A DNA stretch of 63,586 nt from an uncultured Prochlorococcus sp. (GTDB taxonomy: Bacteria > Cyanobacteriota > Cyanobacteriia > PCC-6307 > Cyanobiaceae), in contig CACNYU010000005.1 in NCBI GenBank assembly GCA_902624785.1, positions 1 through 63,586 on the forward strand, written 5' to 3'. Under the pieces are notes generated by a model. It ran no database searches. It was not told the origin of the DNA and saw nothing but the letters and a program-made list of their open reading frames with translations. This document shows, piece after piece, positions 19,700-25,755 of this stretch. Numbering within the stretch: the stretch's first letter is position 1; each line of letters begins with the position of its first letter. A program made the position numbers and the translations under genes.

Positions 19700-19826
19700 A
19701 ACTTAATCCGTGATATCTACTAGTATGACTGGTTTTTAGTCTATATGTCTTAATCAATAGCGAATATACGACTTAATTGAAAACCATTGTGCCGCAGTTG
19801 TTCTTGGCGAATATATTTTTTAGTAA

Positions 19827-19843
19827 AACACTAATAAAACAGT
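19827..19843 (+). repeat. Paired-hexamer site d (left end of cassette 2)
   Basis: AACACT-AATAA-AACAGT. Its AATAA starts 57 bp after the end of core R2, the same offset as site a from core R1. Confidence 0.65.
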
Positions 19844-19943
19844 AATGAAGTTATAGTATGTAATCTCACTAAAAAATTACTATTTGATATTGAAATTGTT
19901 CCTTAACATTTTCAATATATAATCCTTTTAATAAGAGAAATTT

Positions 19944-20357
19944 ATGATTCAATCTTTTTTATTAGCATGGAAAAATGCTTTTGTTTTTACAGGGAGAACA
20001 TCAAGAAAAGATTTTTGGTTTTATCAATTAGCAAGTATTATTCTATCCATAACATTAAATATCACTCAAAATTTGCTTACTAATTTGCAGTATGCTTCTC
20101 TTCCAAGTGATTCTCTAGTTAATGATTTTTCTCTTCTTAGTGTAATATTTGCAGTTTTTAGTCAAATAATTCTGATTATTTCTTTCTTCTACCTTTTAGG
20201 GAGTCTTATTGTGGGTTTATCAATTCAAGTTAGAAGATTAAATGATATGTCGAAAAAGTGGGTATGGATTTTTATTCAAATTATTCCAATATTGGGATCG
20301 ATATATTATATATACTTAATGTGCCAACCTTCTATTTCTGTAAATTCACAAGAATAA
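19944..20357 (+). CDS. DUF805 (YhaH-like) membrane protein
   Basis: A 137-residue inner membrane protein of the DUF805 family. It opens with the family's N-terminal motif 'AWKNAFVFTGRTSRKDFWFYQ' (F-x-G-R-x-S-R-x-[DE]-F-W) and has about four hydrophobic helices. The loop 'SIQVRRLNDMSKKWVWIFIQ' corresponds to the family's conserved RRLHD-type segment. DUF805 function is unknown. Start is ATG after an AAGAGAAA stretch. It is the only gene of cassette 2, so I regard it as accessory cargo. Confidence 0.9.
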   Translation: MIQSFLLAWKNAFVFTGRTSRKDFWFYQLASIILSITLNITQNLLTNLQYASLPSDSLVNDFSLLSVIFAVFSQIILIISFFYLLGSLIVGLSIQVRRLNDMSKKWVWIFIQIIPILGSIYYIYLMCQPSISVNSQE

Positions 20358-20360
20358 TTA

Positions 20361-20377
20361 AACACTAATAAAACAGT
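20361..20377 (+). repeat. Paired-hexamer site e
   Basis: AACACT-AATAA-AACAGT, identical to site d. Its AATAA starts 128 bp before core R3. Confidence 0.65.
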
Positions 20378-20421
20378 TATCTAGTTATATCAATTAAGTT
20401 CAGCGATTAAAATGAAAATAA

Positions 20422-20438
20422 AACACTAATAAAACACT
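20422..20438 (+). repeat. Paired-hexamer site f
   Basis: AACACT-AATAA-AACACT, a perfect hexamer pair. Its AATAA starts 67 bp before core R3. Confidence 0.65.
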
Positions 20439-20515
20439 AACTTAATCCTTGAGATCTATTGCTATAACTGACTTTGTCTTTGTATGTTTTTATCAATAGC
20501 GAATATACTACATAA

Positions 20516-20795
20516 GTCTAAAGCAACTGCAGGGCAACCGATTATAGGGATTGCAAAAACCATATAATATTAATCTAATAGTAGATTTTAAGTAATTTAT
20601 TATCTTCAGAAAGTTTATATAAATATTTATTTAAGTTTATATATTGCTAAATATTTTGACTTAATTTCCTTAAGTGCAACTTTTTCACTATTTGAATTAA
20701 TTATATTTAATTAATATCTCAAAACATTTTTCACTTCAGTTTTAAGTTATTAGACTAATATGACTCTTATTTAGTTAGAAATCAGCAAATATTTT
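20516..20795. mobile_element. Decayed cassette 3
   Basis: After core R3 the sequence at 20541-20590 matches 18401-18450 (left end of cassette 1) at 34 of 50 positions without gaps, and both start 26 bp after their core. A degenerate paired-hexamer site (AATATT-AATCT-AATAGT, 20566-20582) falls in register. The remains of a YadA-like 3' end follow at 20627-20692. At 20754-20775 a 22-bp stretch matches the right-end repeat at 19719-19740 in 18 positions, but the core beyond it is no longer intact. I infer an old cassette reduced by deletion. Confidence 0.5.
20627..20692 (-). pseudogene. Remnant of the 3' end of a YadA-like gene
   Basis: On the minus strand this reads E-K-V-A-L-K-E-I-K-S-K-Y-L-A-I-Y-K-L-K-stop. 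The intact gene ends E-K-V-A-L-G-N-I-K-S-K-D-L-A-V-Y-K-L-H-stop, giving 14 of 19 identical residues. An in-frame stop lies a few codons upstream, and nothing resembling the rest of the gene remains. The stop lies 112 bp after core R3, close to the 101 bp seen in cassette 1. Confidence 0.75.
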
Positions 20796-20831
20796 TATTG
20801 TATAAATTAATAAAAACATTAAAATTAAACT

Positions 20832-21071
20832 TTAATTTATCTTTAATAGTTCAAAAGGTATAAATTTATTTACTTCAAGAAATAATATAGATACTGATCC
20901 AATTAAAGCGCCTATACAACCAACTGCAAAATATGTAAGTAGTATCAAATTACCACTTTTAGTATCAAGTCTTTTATCTTTATTATTAATATCGGTAACA
21001 AGTTTTAGGCGCTGATTTGCTGATGGTTGTTTAATTTGTTGATGTCGGATAAGTGCTTCGAAATCTGGCAT
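20832..21071 (-). CDS. Small membrane protein overlapping the ParA-like gene
   Basis: A 79-residue protein with a polar N-terminal half ('MPDFEALIRHQQIKQPSANQ') and one hydrophobic segment ('LILLTYFAVGCIGALIGSVS') before a short C-terminal tail. I do not recognise the family. The ATG at 21071 lies inside the end of the upstream ParA-like gene, so the two overlap by 67 bp in different frames; no other start is available. The position suggests co-translation with the ParA-like protein and possibly a membrane partner for it, which is inference. Confidence 0.65.
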   Translation of the reverse strand: MPDFEALIRHQQIKQPSANQRLKLVTDINNKDKRLDTKSGNLILLTYFAVGCIGALIGSVSILFLEVNKFIPFELLKIN

Positions 21072-21676
21072 TGAATTTGAGATGTAATAGAGCAGTAAGC
21101 AGACCAGCCCGTCATTCGACGAGGGTCTGGTCTTCCATAATCATCTACTGCTTCATCAACTGACTTTCCTGATGCTTCTGCTTTGTCAAAAGCAGATAAT
21201 AAAGGTATGTGCCCTTCAAAAACAAATAGGCCAAATTTTTGTAATGCATCTCTGGCTTGATTTGCTGCCTTATGCTTTCTCGAATCAACTTTTACTATCA
21301 AAACTGCGTGATTTACTTTTAAGGTATTTAATAAATTTGCTAATTCAACTGTTAATTCTACTGATCTTGCTTTAGGAGTAGTTGGTATTATTACTAAGTC
21401 TGATCCATAAGCTAAGTGCTTTAATTCTTCTTCATCACTACTTGCTTGACCATCTGTAATAACAATATCTGAACCTCTTGATGCTTTAGCGGCGGCACTT
21501 ACTGGAAAGATAGGAAAAGGTAAATTCCCTCTAGAGGCATAAGCCAAGGCTGATCTATTTTTGTCTGCATCAACAATACAAACATTTTTGCCTTGGCGAT
21601 CCCAAATACTAGCTAAGTGAATACTTGTGCAAGTTTTAGCTACTCCCCCTTTTTGGCCACAAACAGTAATGAACAA
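21005..21676 (-). CDS. ParA/MinD-family ATPase
   Basis: A 223-residue ParA-type ATPase. The deviant Walker A motif is 'CGQKGGVAKTCTSIHLA' near the N-terminus. The A' region reads 'IVDADKNRSALAYASRG' (instead of the common D-D-P-Q) and the B region 'IVITDGQAS'. Such proteins position plasmids, chromosomes or other cargo. The start is TTG at 21676, with AGGA about 12 bp upstream. No parB or centromere-like repeats are adjacent. The cargo is unknown; a plasmid origin is possible, but a resident chromosomal role is as likely. Confidence 0.85.
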   Translation of the reverse strand: MFITVCGQKGGVAKTCTSIHLASIWDRQGKNVCIVDADKNRSALAYASRGNLPFPIFPVSAAAKASRGSDIVITDGQASSDEEELKHLAYGSDLVIIPTTPKARSVELTVELANLLNTLKVNHAVLIVKVDSRKHKAANQARDALQKFGLFVFEGHIPLLSAFDKAEASGKSVDEAVDDYGRPDPRRMTGWSAYCSITSQIQCQISKHLSDINKLNNHQQISA

Positions 21677-21807
21677 TGATTTTAATATTTTTCCTACTTT
21701 GGGTAATATTTGCTTGATGTCAAGTCAAAAACAAATAAAAAATATAAAAAATCAAAATTAAAAATATTTTTTTTGGTAAGTTTATAAATGGAGTTGAAAG
21801 GATTGTA

Positions 21808-22770
21808 TTGAAAAAAAAAATTGGTTTAGGCACTTGGTCATGGGGTAACAAATTGTTTTGGAACTATGAAGTTAGCTCTGATGAGGAGCTATATGAGACT
21901 TTTTCCGAGGCTTTAAATCAAGGATTTTCATTTATAGATACTGCCGATTCATATGGGACTGGAAGTTTATCTGGAAGGAGTGAAAAATTAATAGGTCAGT
22001 TTTTGCAAAGAGTAATTAAGGATAAACAAAATAACATTAAAATTGCTACGAAATTGGCACCTTATCCTTGGAGAATTGGAAGACAAGCCTTTAGTACTCC
22101 TTATAAAAAAAGTTTAAATAGACTTAATAATCAATTAGATCTTGTTCAGCTTCATTGGTCGACTGAAAAATATAATCCCTGGCAGGATTTTCAGCTTTTG
22201 AATAATTTATGTGATTTAATTGATGAAGGATTTCAATTTAAGATAGGGTTATCAAATATTGGGCCTAAAAGATTATTAAGAATAATACATTTTTTAAAAG
22301 AAAAAAATAAAAGAGTTAGTAGCGTTCAAGTACAGTTCTCTTTACTTTCTCCTAATAATGAAAAACAAAAAAATGTAAAGAAAATTTGCGATCAAAATAA
22401 AATTGATTTTCTCGCCTATAGTCCATTAGCTTTTGGGATTCTTTGTCAAGACCCTTCAAAACCAGGTAAAAGGAAAAGTTCTTTATTAAGAAATTTTATT
22501 TTTCAAACATATAATAATCCAACATTAGAGTTGAGAAAAGTAATGAAAGAAATCTCTCAAGCAAGATCAGCTTCGCTAGCACAAGTAGCATTGAATTGGT
22601 GTTTTTATCAAGGAGCAATACCAATTGTGGGTTTACGCAAAAAAAATCAGGTTTTAGATATCTGTAAAGTATTTAAGTGGGATTTAACTCAGAGAGAATT
22701 TGAGAGACTTGAAAATGCCTCGAACAACTGTCCTAAAAAAATGCCGGGTAATCCTTTCTCAAGCTTATAA
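21808..22770 (+). CDS. Aldo/keto reductase
   Basis: A 320-residue NADPH-dependent oxidoreductase of the aldo/keto reductase family. Family features are 'GLGTWSWGNK' at the start, the catalytic Asp and Tyr in 'FIDTADSYGTGSLSGRSEKL' (about 48-62), Lys in 'IKIATKLAPYPW' (about 80) and His in 'DLVQLHWST' (about 112). The C-terminal cofactor loop is 'GAIPIVGLRKKNQVLD'. Start is TTG at 21808. The substrate cannot be told from sequence. Confidence 0.92.
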   Translation: MKKKIGLGTWSWGNKLFWNYEVSSDEELYETFSEALNQGFSFIDTADSYGTGSLSGRSEKLIGQFLQRVIKDKQNNIKIATKLAPYPWRIGRQAFSTPYKKSLNRLNNQLDLVQLHWSTEKYNPWQDFQLLNNLCDLIDEGFQFKIGLSNIGPKRLLRIIHFLKEKNKRVSSVQVQFSLLSPNNEKQKNVKKICDQNKIDFLAYSPLAFGILCQDPSKPGKRKSSLLRNFIFQTYNNPTLELRKVMKEISQARSASLAQVALNWCFYQGAIPIVGLRKKNQVLDICKVFKWDLTQREFERLENASNNCPKKMPGNPFSSL

Positions 22771-22781
22771 ATTTACTGTAA

Positions 22782-22919
22782 TTATTTAGACGTAATATTT
22801 TTTTCATTTTTTACTGAAGATGTGTTCCAAAGTTCAGATGGAAATTTTTCTCCAGTAAATCTAAGTACTTTAGGATTTAAATTTACCAATAAATCATTTA
22901 TATTTTTGCTTGAGCTCAT
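22782..22919 (-). CDS. Small hypothetical protein (45 aa)
   Basis: The frame starts with ATG at 22919 and reads MSSSKNINDLLVNLNPKVLR, then FTGEKFPSELWNTSSVKNEK, ending NITSK. It is a soluble, compositionally normal peptide, unlike random AT-rich translation, which supports a real gene. It is convergent with the aldo/keto reductase gene and 3' of the tmRNA on the same strand. The function is unknown. Confidence 0.55.
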   Translation of the reverse strand: MSSSKNINDLLVNLNPKVLRFTGEKFPSELWNTSSVKNEKNITSK

Positions 22920-22943
22920 TTGAAAATAAAATTTTTAAATACA

Positions 22944-23045
22944 TTAAAAGAATTTTGAATAAATACTCTCAGTATTTATACCTAAAGCTTTACATTTTTC
23001 TTCTTTATTACATATTTCTGAAGCAATGATTACATGATTTGACAA
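22944..23045 (-). CDS. Possible very small protein (33 aa)
   Basis: A TTG-initiated frame reads MSNHVIIASEICNKEEKCKA then LGINTESIYSKFF. It has two cysteines five residues apart (C-N-K-E-E-K-C). It lies between the tmRNA 3' end and the 45-aa gene on the same strand. The composition looks protein-like, but length and start codon leave it uncertain. Confidence 0.35.
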   Translation of the reverse strand: MSNHVIIASEICNKEEKCKALGINTESIYSKFF

Positions 23046-23084
23046 GATTATTTACTATCGCTTAATTATTTCTTTAGAAATAAA

Positions 23085-23360
23085 GAGCCCTTCCAGGCTC
23101 AATGTATCATTTGGTTTATAAGGCTGATATAACCCCATCTCCTTTTGCTCAAGCAGCAACTGGTGCTGTTTGACGGGAGAAACTAACGATTTTGTTAGCG
23201 TTTGTGTTTTTGCTCTTACCGAGCAGGCTTCAGTCACCTTCCTTATACCCCGTCGAAACCATTGCAACCCCAAAGAAATGGAGCTGAGCGGAATCGAACC
23301 GCTGTCCGAAATATCGGTTGAGATCACCTAGTCCAGTTGGACATTTATATTCTGACAGGC
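23085..23360 (-). ncRNA. ssrA: Two-piece (permuted) tmRNA
   Basis: Transfer-messenger RNA rescues stalled ribosomes. On the minus strand the acceptor piece comes first (about 23360-23279). It contains a T-arm 'GGTTCGATTCC' and ends CAGCTCCA. A 7-nt spacer (23272-23278) follows, and then the coding piece begins GGGGTTGCAATGG at 23271. The two ends pair as the acceptor stem (GGGGTTG with CAGCTCC, allowing G-U). The resume frame (23149-23199) encodes the tag ANKIVSFSRQTAPVAA and stops with TGA. This permuted order is known for cyanobacterial tmRNAs. The exact 5' and 3' ends are approximate. An AT hairpin (TTTATTTCT/AGAAATAA) just beyond 23085 may be the terminator. Confidence 0.96.
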
Positions 23361-23403
23361 AAAATAAATATTGGATAGATATTTGCATATTTTTACAAAT
23401 TTT

Positions 23404-24528
23404 ATGAATGTTGTTGCTTCATCTCCAGAAGGATTGGAGAGGCTTCTAGCAAAGGAAGTTTCTGATTTTGGTGGAAAACAAATAAAAATTCTTAAAAGAA
23501 GCGTTTCTTTTAAGTGCGATTTAGCAACATTTTATAGGCTTCATTTCTGTTCGAAGATTGCTTTTCGTTTTTATAGAGAGGTTTCACGTTTTCAATGCTC
23601 AGATAAAAACTCCTTATATAAAGGAATTCAATCCTCTTTTGATTGGATCAGTTGGCTTCCAACAAATAAAAGTTTTTGTGTACGTGTAACCGGCAAAAAT
23701 TTATTTTTAAGACATACTCATTTCACGGCTTTACAAGTTAAAAATGCGATTGTTGATTTACAAAAAAAATATTTAGGTTCAAGATCTGATATTTCAATCA
23801 AAAACCCTCACTTAATAATTCATTTGCATATTAATAATAAAGAAGCAATTTTAAGTTTACAAAGTACTGTTGAGAGCTTACATAAACGAGGATATCGGCC
23901 ACTTATGGCTGATGCTCCTCTTAAGGAGAATTTAGCTGCAGGTCTTATACAAATTACTAAATGGGAAGGAAAAACTCCCTTAATAGATATTATGTGTGGA
24001 TCAGGAACTTTATTAATTGAAGCTTTAGCACAGTATTTAAAGATTCCAAACTTAACTAAAAAAAATTATCTTTTTGAAAATTGGATTGATTTTAAAAAAG
24101 ATATTTTTCTAACAGAGAAATTGAAATTAATAAATAATGATTTGGGCGATTTAAAAATATCTAAGGTAATTGGATGTGAAAGTGATATTGATATATTTGA
24201 ACAAGCGAAAAAGAATATTTCCTTAGCTGGTTTAGAAAAATATATTGAATTGCATAATATGGATTTCGCTAATTTAAGAATTAATGAGAAGCCAGGAACT
24301 ATAATTTGTAATCCTCCTTATGGTAGAAGAATCGGAGATGAAAAAGAATTAATTAATTTATATTCTCAATTAGGGGATTTCTTAAAGCAGAATTGTTCTG
24401 GCTGGACCTTCTGGTTGTTAAGTGGTAATCCTAAACTTACAAAATTTTTAAAAATGAAAGCAAGTCAAAAGATACCCATAAATAATGGTGGCATAGATTG
24501 TAGATGGATTAAATATTTAATTAATTGA
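23404..24528 (+). CDS. THUMP-domain class I SAM-dependent RNA methyltransferase (RlmL/TrmN-like)
   Basis: A 374-residue RNA methyltransferase, probably acting on a guanosine N2 in rRNA. The N-terminal THUMP region ('ASSPEGLERLLAKEVSDFGG' to about 160) is followed by 'HKRGYRPLMADAPLKENLAA'. SAM motif I is 'PLIDIMCGSGTLLIEAL' and the catalytic motif is 'TIICNPPYGRRIGDE' (NPPY). The ATG at 23404 is preferred over an upstream TTG at 23371 because family members begin close to the 'ASSPEGLE' segment. It is divergent from the tmRNA gene. Confidence 0.88.
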   Translation: MNVVASSPEGLERLLAKEVSDFGGKQIKILKRSVSFKCDLATFYRLHFCSKIAFRFYREVSRFQCSDKNSLYKGIQSSFDWISWLPTNKSFCVRVTGKNLFLRHTHFTALQVKNAIVDLQKKYLGSRSDISIKNPHLIIHLHINNKEAILSLQSTVESLHKRGYRPLMADAPLKENLAAGLIQITKWEGKTPLIDIMCGSGTLLIEALAQYLKIPNLTKKNYLFENWIDFKKDIFLTEKLKLINNDLGDLKISKVIGCESDIDIFEQAKKNISLAGLEKYIELHNMDFANLRINEKPGTIICNPPYGRRIGDEKELINLYSQLGDFLKQNCSGWTFWLLSGNPKLTKFLKMKASQKIPINNGGIDCRWIKYLIN

Positions 24529-24529
24529 T

Positions 24530-24919
24530 TTATTTTTTTCCTAAAACAGCTTTTGTCGTTTTACCTAAGCCTTCTAAAGTCTGTGGTAAGTAAGGACCTT
24601 TAACCAGCTTCCCTCCAAGTTTAAGACTTAAACCCGCTAGAAATACATCAATTAAAATAATTAACAATAAATTATATTGAGGCTTCCATGTATTGAATTC
24701 ATTAAGAAAAAGATAGGAAATTATGTGTATGATTATTAATACCATTAGTAATAATATTGCTCCAATAGCAATAAATATTCCTCCACTAATCAATCGTCTT
24801 TTTTCTCTATCAACTTCTTGTAGAGCAATTCTTACATGTAAGTCCATTACTGAACTTGCAATAGCAGAAAGTCTTGAGGCTGCGCTAACAAAGTTTTTGT
24901 TTTTGGATTTATCCATCAC
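24530..24919 (-). CDS. Phage-holin-like (Holin-X, PF07332-type) membrane protein
   Basis: A 129-residue protein with a polar N-terminal helix ('SAASRLSAIASSVMDLHVRI'), a basic linker and two membrane segments ('GGIFIAIGAILLLMVLIIIH' and a second near 85-105). The C-terminus is 'KGPYLPQTLEGLGKTTKAVL'. This resembles the 'phage holin family' proteins common in cyanobacteria, which despite the name are envelope proteins of unknown role. It overlaps the upstream gene by 4 bp, so the two form an operon. Confidence 0.75.
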   Translation of the reverse strand: MMDKSKNKNFVSAASRLSAIASSVMDLHVRIALQEVDREKRRLISGGIFIAIGAILLLMVLIIIHIISYLFLNEFNTWKPQYNLLLIILIDVFLAGLSLKLGGKLVKGPYLPQTLEGLGKTTKAVLGKK

Positions 24920-25368
24920 TTTCTACCGCTTGAAATGATGCTACCAATGAAAACGCCAATGCTTGCAGCAATAGCGATAGATAATATAGGTTTTTTTCTT
25001 ATTGGGTTTTCAATTTTTGGCCTTAATGTTTGATTTAATTCATCAAGTAATTCTTCTAATTGACTTTCAATTGGTTCAATATGTTCTCCTATCTCCCAAT
25101 TGTTAGCTTGAATGGAATCTATTATGTCAAATAATTGTTCTTTAATACCAGCAGAGGACTTTCCAGTATGAGTTGAAATAATATTAACTAAATCGTCAAT
25201 TTTACCTTTGGAGGCTTCAATAGTTTGCTTAGCAATAGAAGGCCATTTTTCTTGTATTAAAGGAATTAAACTATCAAGTTTTTCAATCAACCATGTATCT
25301 GAAAGATTTTCTATCTCAGGTAGTGCATTATTCTCATCAGTATCTTTTGGAGGATGAAAAGTTTCCAT
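24916..25368 (-). CDS. DUF883/ElaB-like membrane-anchored protein
   Basis: A 150-residue protein with an acidic N-terminus, a long helical middle (about 40-120) and one C-terminal membrane helix ('PILSIAIAASIGVFIGSIIS') followed by a short basic tail. This layout is like the ElaB/YqjD (DUF883) proteins, which tether cargo such as ribosomes to the inner membrane in E. coli. Assignment rests on architecture more than sequence. It is the first gene of a two-gene operon with the holin-like protein; ElaB-like and YqjE-like pairs are also neighbours in enterobacteria. Confidence 0.65.
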   Translation of the reverse strand: METFHPPKDTDENNALPEIENLSDTWLIEKLDSLIPLIQEKWPSIAKQTIEASKGKIDDLVNIISTHTGKSSAGIKEQLFDIIDSIQANNWEIGEHIEPIESQLEELLDELNQTLRPKIENPIRKKPILSIAIAASIGVFIGSIISSGRK

Positions 25369-25545
25369 TACTCATATTATTTTATCTTTACATTAATCCC
25401 TATTAACTGAATTTGAAACCCTTATATGTATTTTGGAAAAATAAAAAACTAAAACATATAAAAGTTTATTTACATTTCGAGTATCTTTTTTCTTTGTGTA
25501 ATAAGGTTTTGTTAAGCTTGTTTTATTTAAAATTAACTTCTTATC

Positions 25546-25683
25546 ATGGATATCACTTTTGCAACTCTCTTTTTTGCTTCAAGAACTATACCAACTGATT
25601 TTGGATTAATAGCTGCTGCAATAGCTGGGGCTGGAAGCCTTATATTAATTGCTTTAAGATTTGTTCCTGATTCTGGTAATTGA
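25546..25683 (+). CDS. Small single-pass membrane protein (45 aa)
   Basis: Reads MDITFATLFFASRTIPTDFG, then LIAAAIAGAGSLILIALRFV, ending PDSGN. It has one clear transmembrane helix and a short polar tail. It looks like the tiny single-helix subunits of photosystems or cytochrome b6f, but I could not match it to a specific Psb, Psa or Pet protein. Start ATG at 25546. It has its own gap of about 70 bp before the next gene. Confidence 0.7.
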   Translation: MDITFATLFFASRTIPTDFGLIAAAIAGAGSLILIALRFVPDSGN

Positions 25684-25755
25684 AAATCATAAATTTTATA
25701 AATAAATTATTAATTAATACATTCTTTAAAAATCTATTTCAATATAGAGTTTGTA

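Larger units (their letters stand above)
18376..19776. mobile_element. Putative argJ-3'-end cassette 1 (carries YadA-like gene)
   Basis: This segment is bounded by core repeats R1 and R2, which both encode the ArgJ C-terminus. It holds one gene, the YadA-anchor-like protein, on the minus strand. Its left end has a paired-hexamer site whose AATAA centre lies 57 bp after the core. Its right end has two such sites whose centres lie 127 and 67 bp before the next core. Cassette 2 has the same layout. No integrase or transposase is present. The mobile-element reading is inference from the repeats. Confidence 0.6.
19617..19776 (+). repeat. 160-bp imperfect direct repeat (right end of cassette 1) with core R2
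   Basis: About three quarters identical by eye to 20356-20515, with one-base indels. It contains two paired-hexamer sites (19623-19639 and 19683-19699) and ends in core R2 at 19756-19776, which again reads N-S-E-Y-T-T-stop. The three codons before the core plus Tyr give Y-V-L-I, matching the ArgJ consensus Y-V-x-I, so the homology to an argJ 3' end spans about 33 bp. Upstream of that the frame is not argJ. Confidence 0.85.
19777..20515. mobile_element. Putative argJ-3'-end cassette 2 (carries DUF805 gene)
   Basis: This 739-bp segment lies between cores R2 and R3 and holds only the DUF805 gene, on the plus strand. Its ends have the same paired-hexamer sites in the same register as cassette 1 (+57 on the left; -128 and -67 on the right). 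The region 19777-19943 upstream of the gene holds the left-end site and presumably the promoter. No recombinase is present. The mobile-element reading is inference. Confidence 0.6.
20356..20515 (+). repeat. 160-bp imperfect direct repeat (right end of cassette 2) with core R3
   Basis: Second copy of the repeat at 19617-19776. It starts at the very stop of the DUF805 gene, holds two paired-hexamer sites (20361-20377 and 20422-20438) and ends in core R3 at 20495-20515 (N-S-E-Y-T-T-stop, preceded by Y-V-F-I in frame). Confidence 0.85.

Noticed and set aside
18376-20831. CRISPR array suggested by regularly recurring CACTAATAAA motifs
   Set aside because: Only six copies at unequal spacing with genes between, no constant repeat-spacer unit and no cas genes; spacing instead follows the argJ cores.
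18376-20831. Insertion sequence or integrase gene within the argJ island
   Set aside because: No transposase or recombinase reading frame on either strand; only the YadA-like and DUF805 genes are present.
21005-21676. Plasmid partition locus integrated in the chromosome
   Set aside because: Only a ParA-like ATPase is present; no parB, replication gene or iteron-like repeats were seen, so integration of a plasmid is not supported.
23055-23327. 90-codon minus-strand reading frame
   Set aside because: It lies wholly within the tmRNA gene; the sequence is explained by tmRNA structure and its tag frame is different.
24530-24919. Prophage holin
   Set aside because: Although it resembles 'holin-X' proteins, there is no lysis, capsid or other phage gene nearby and it forms an operon with a DUF883-like gene.
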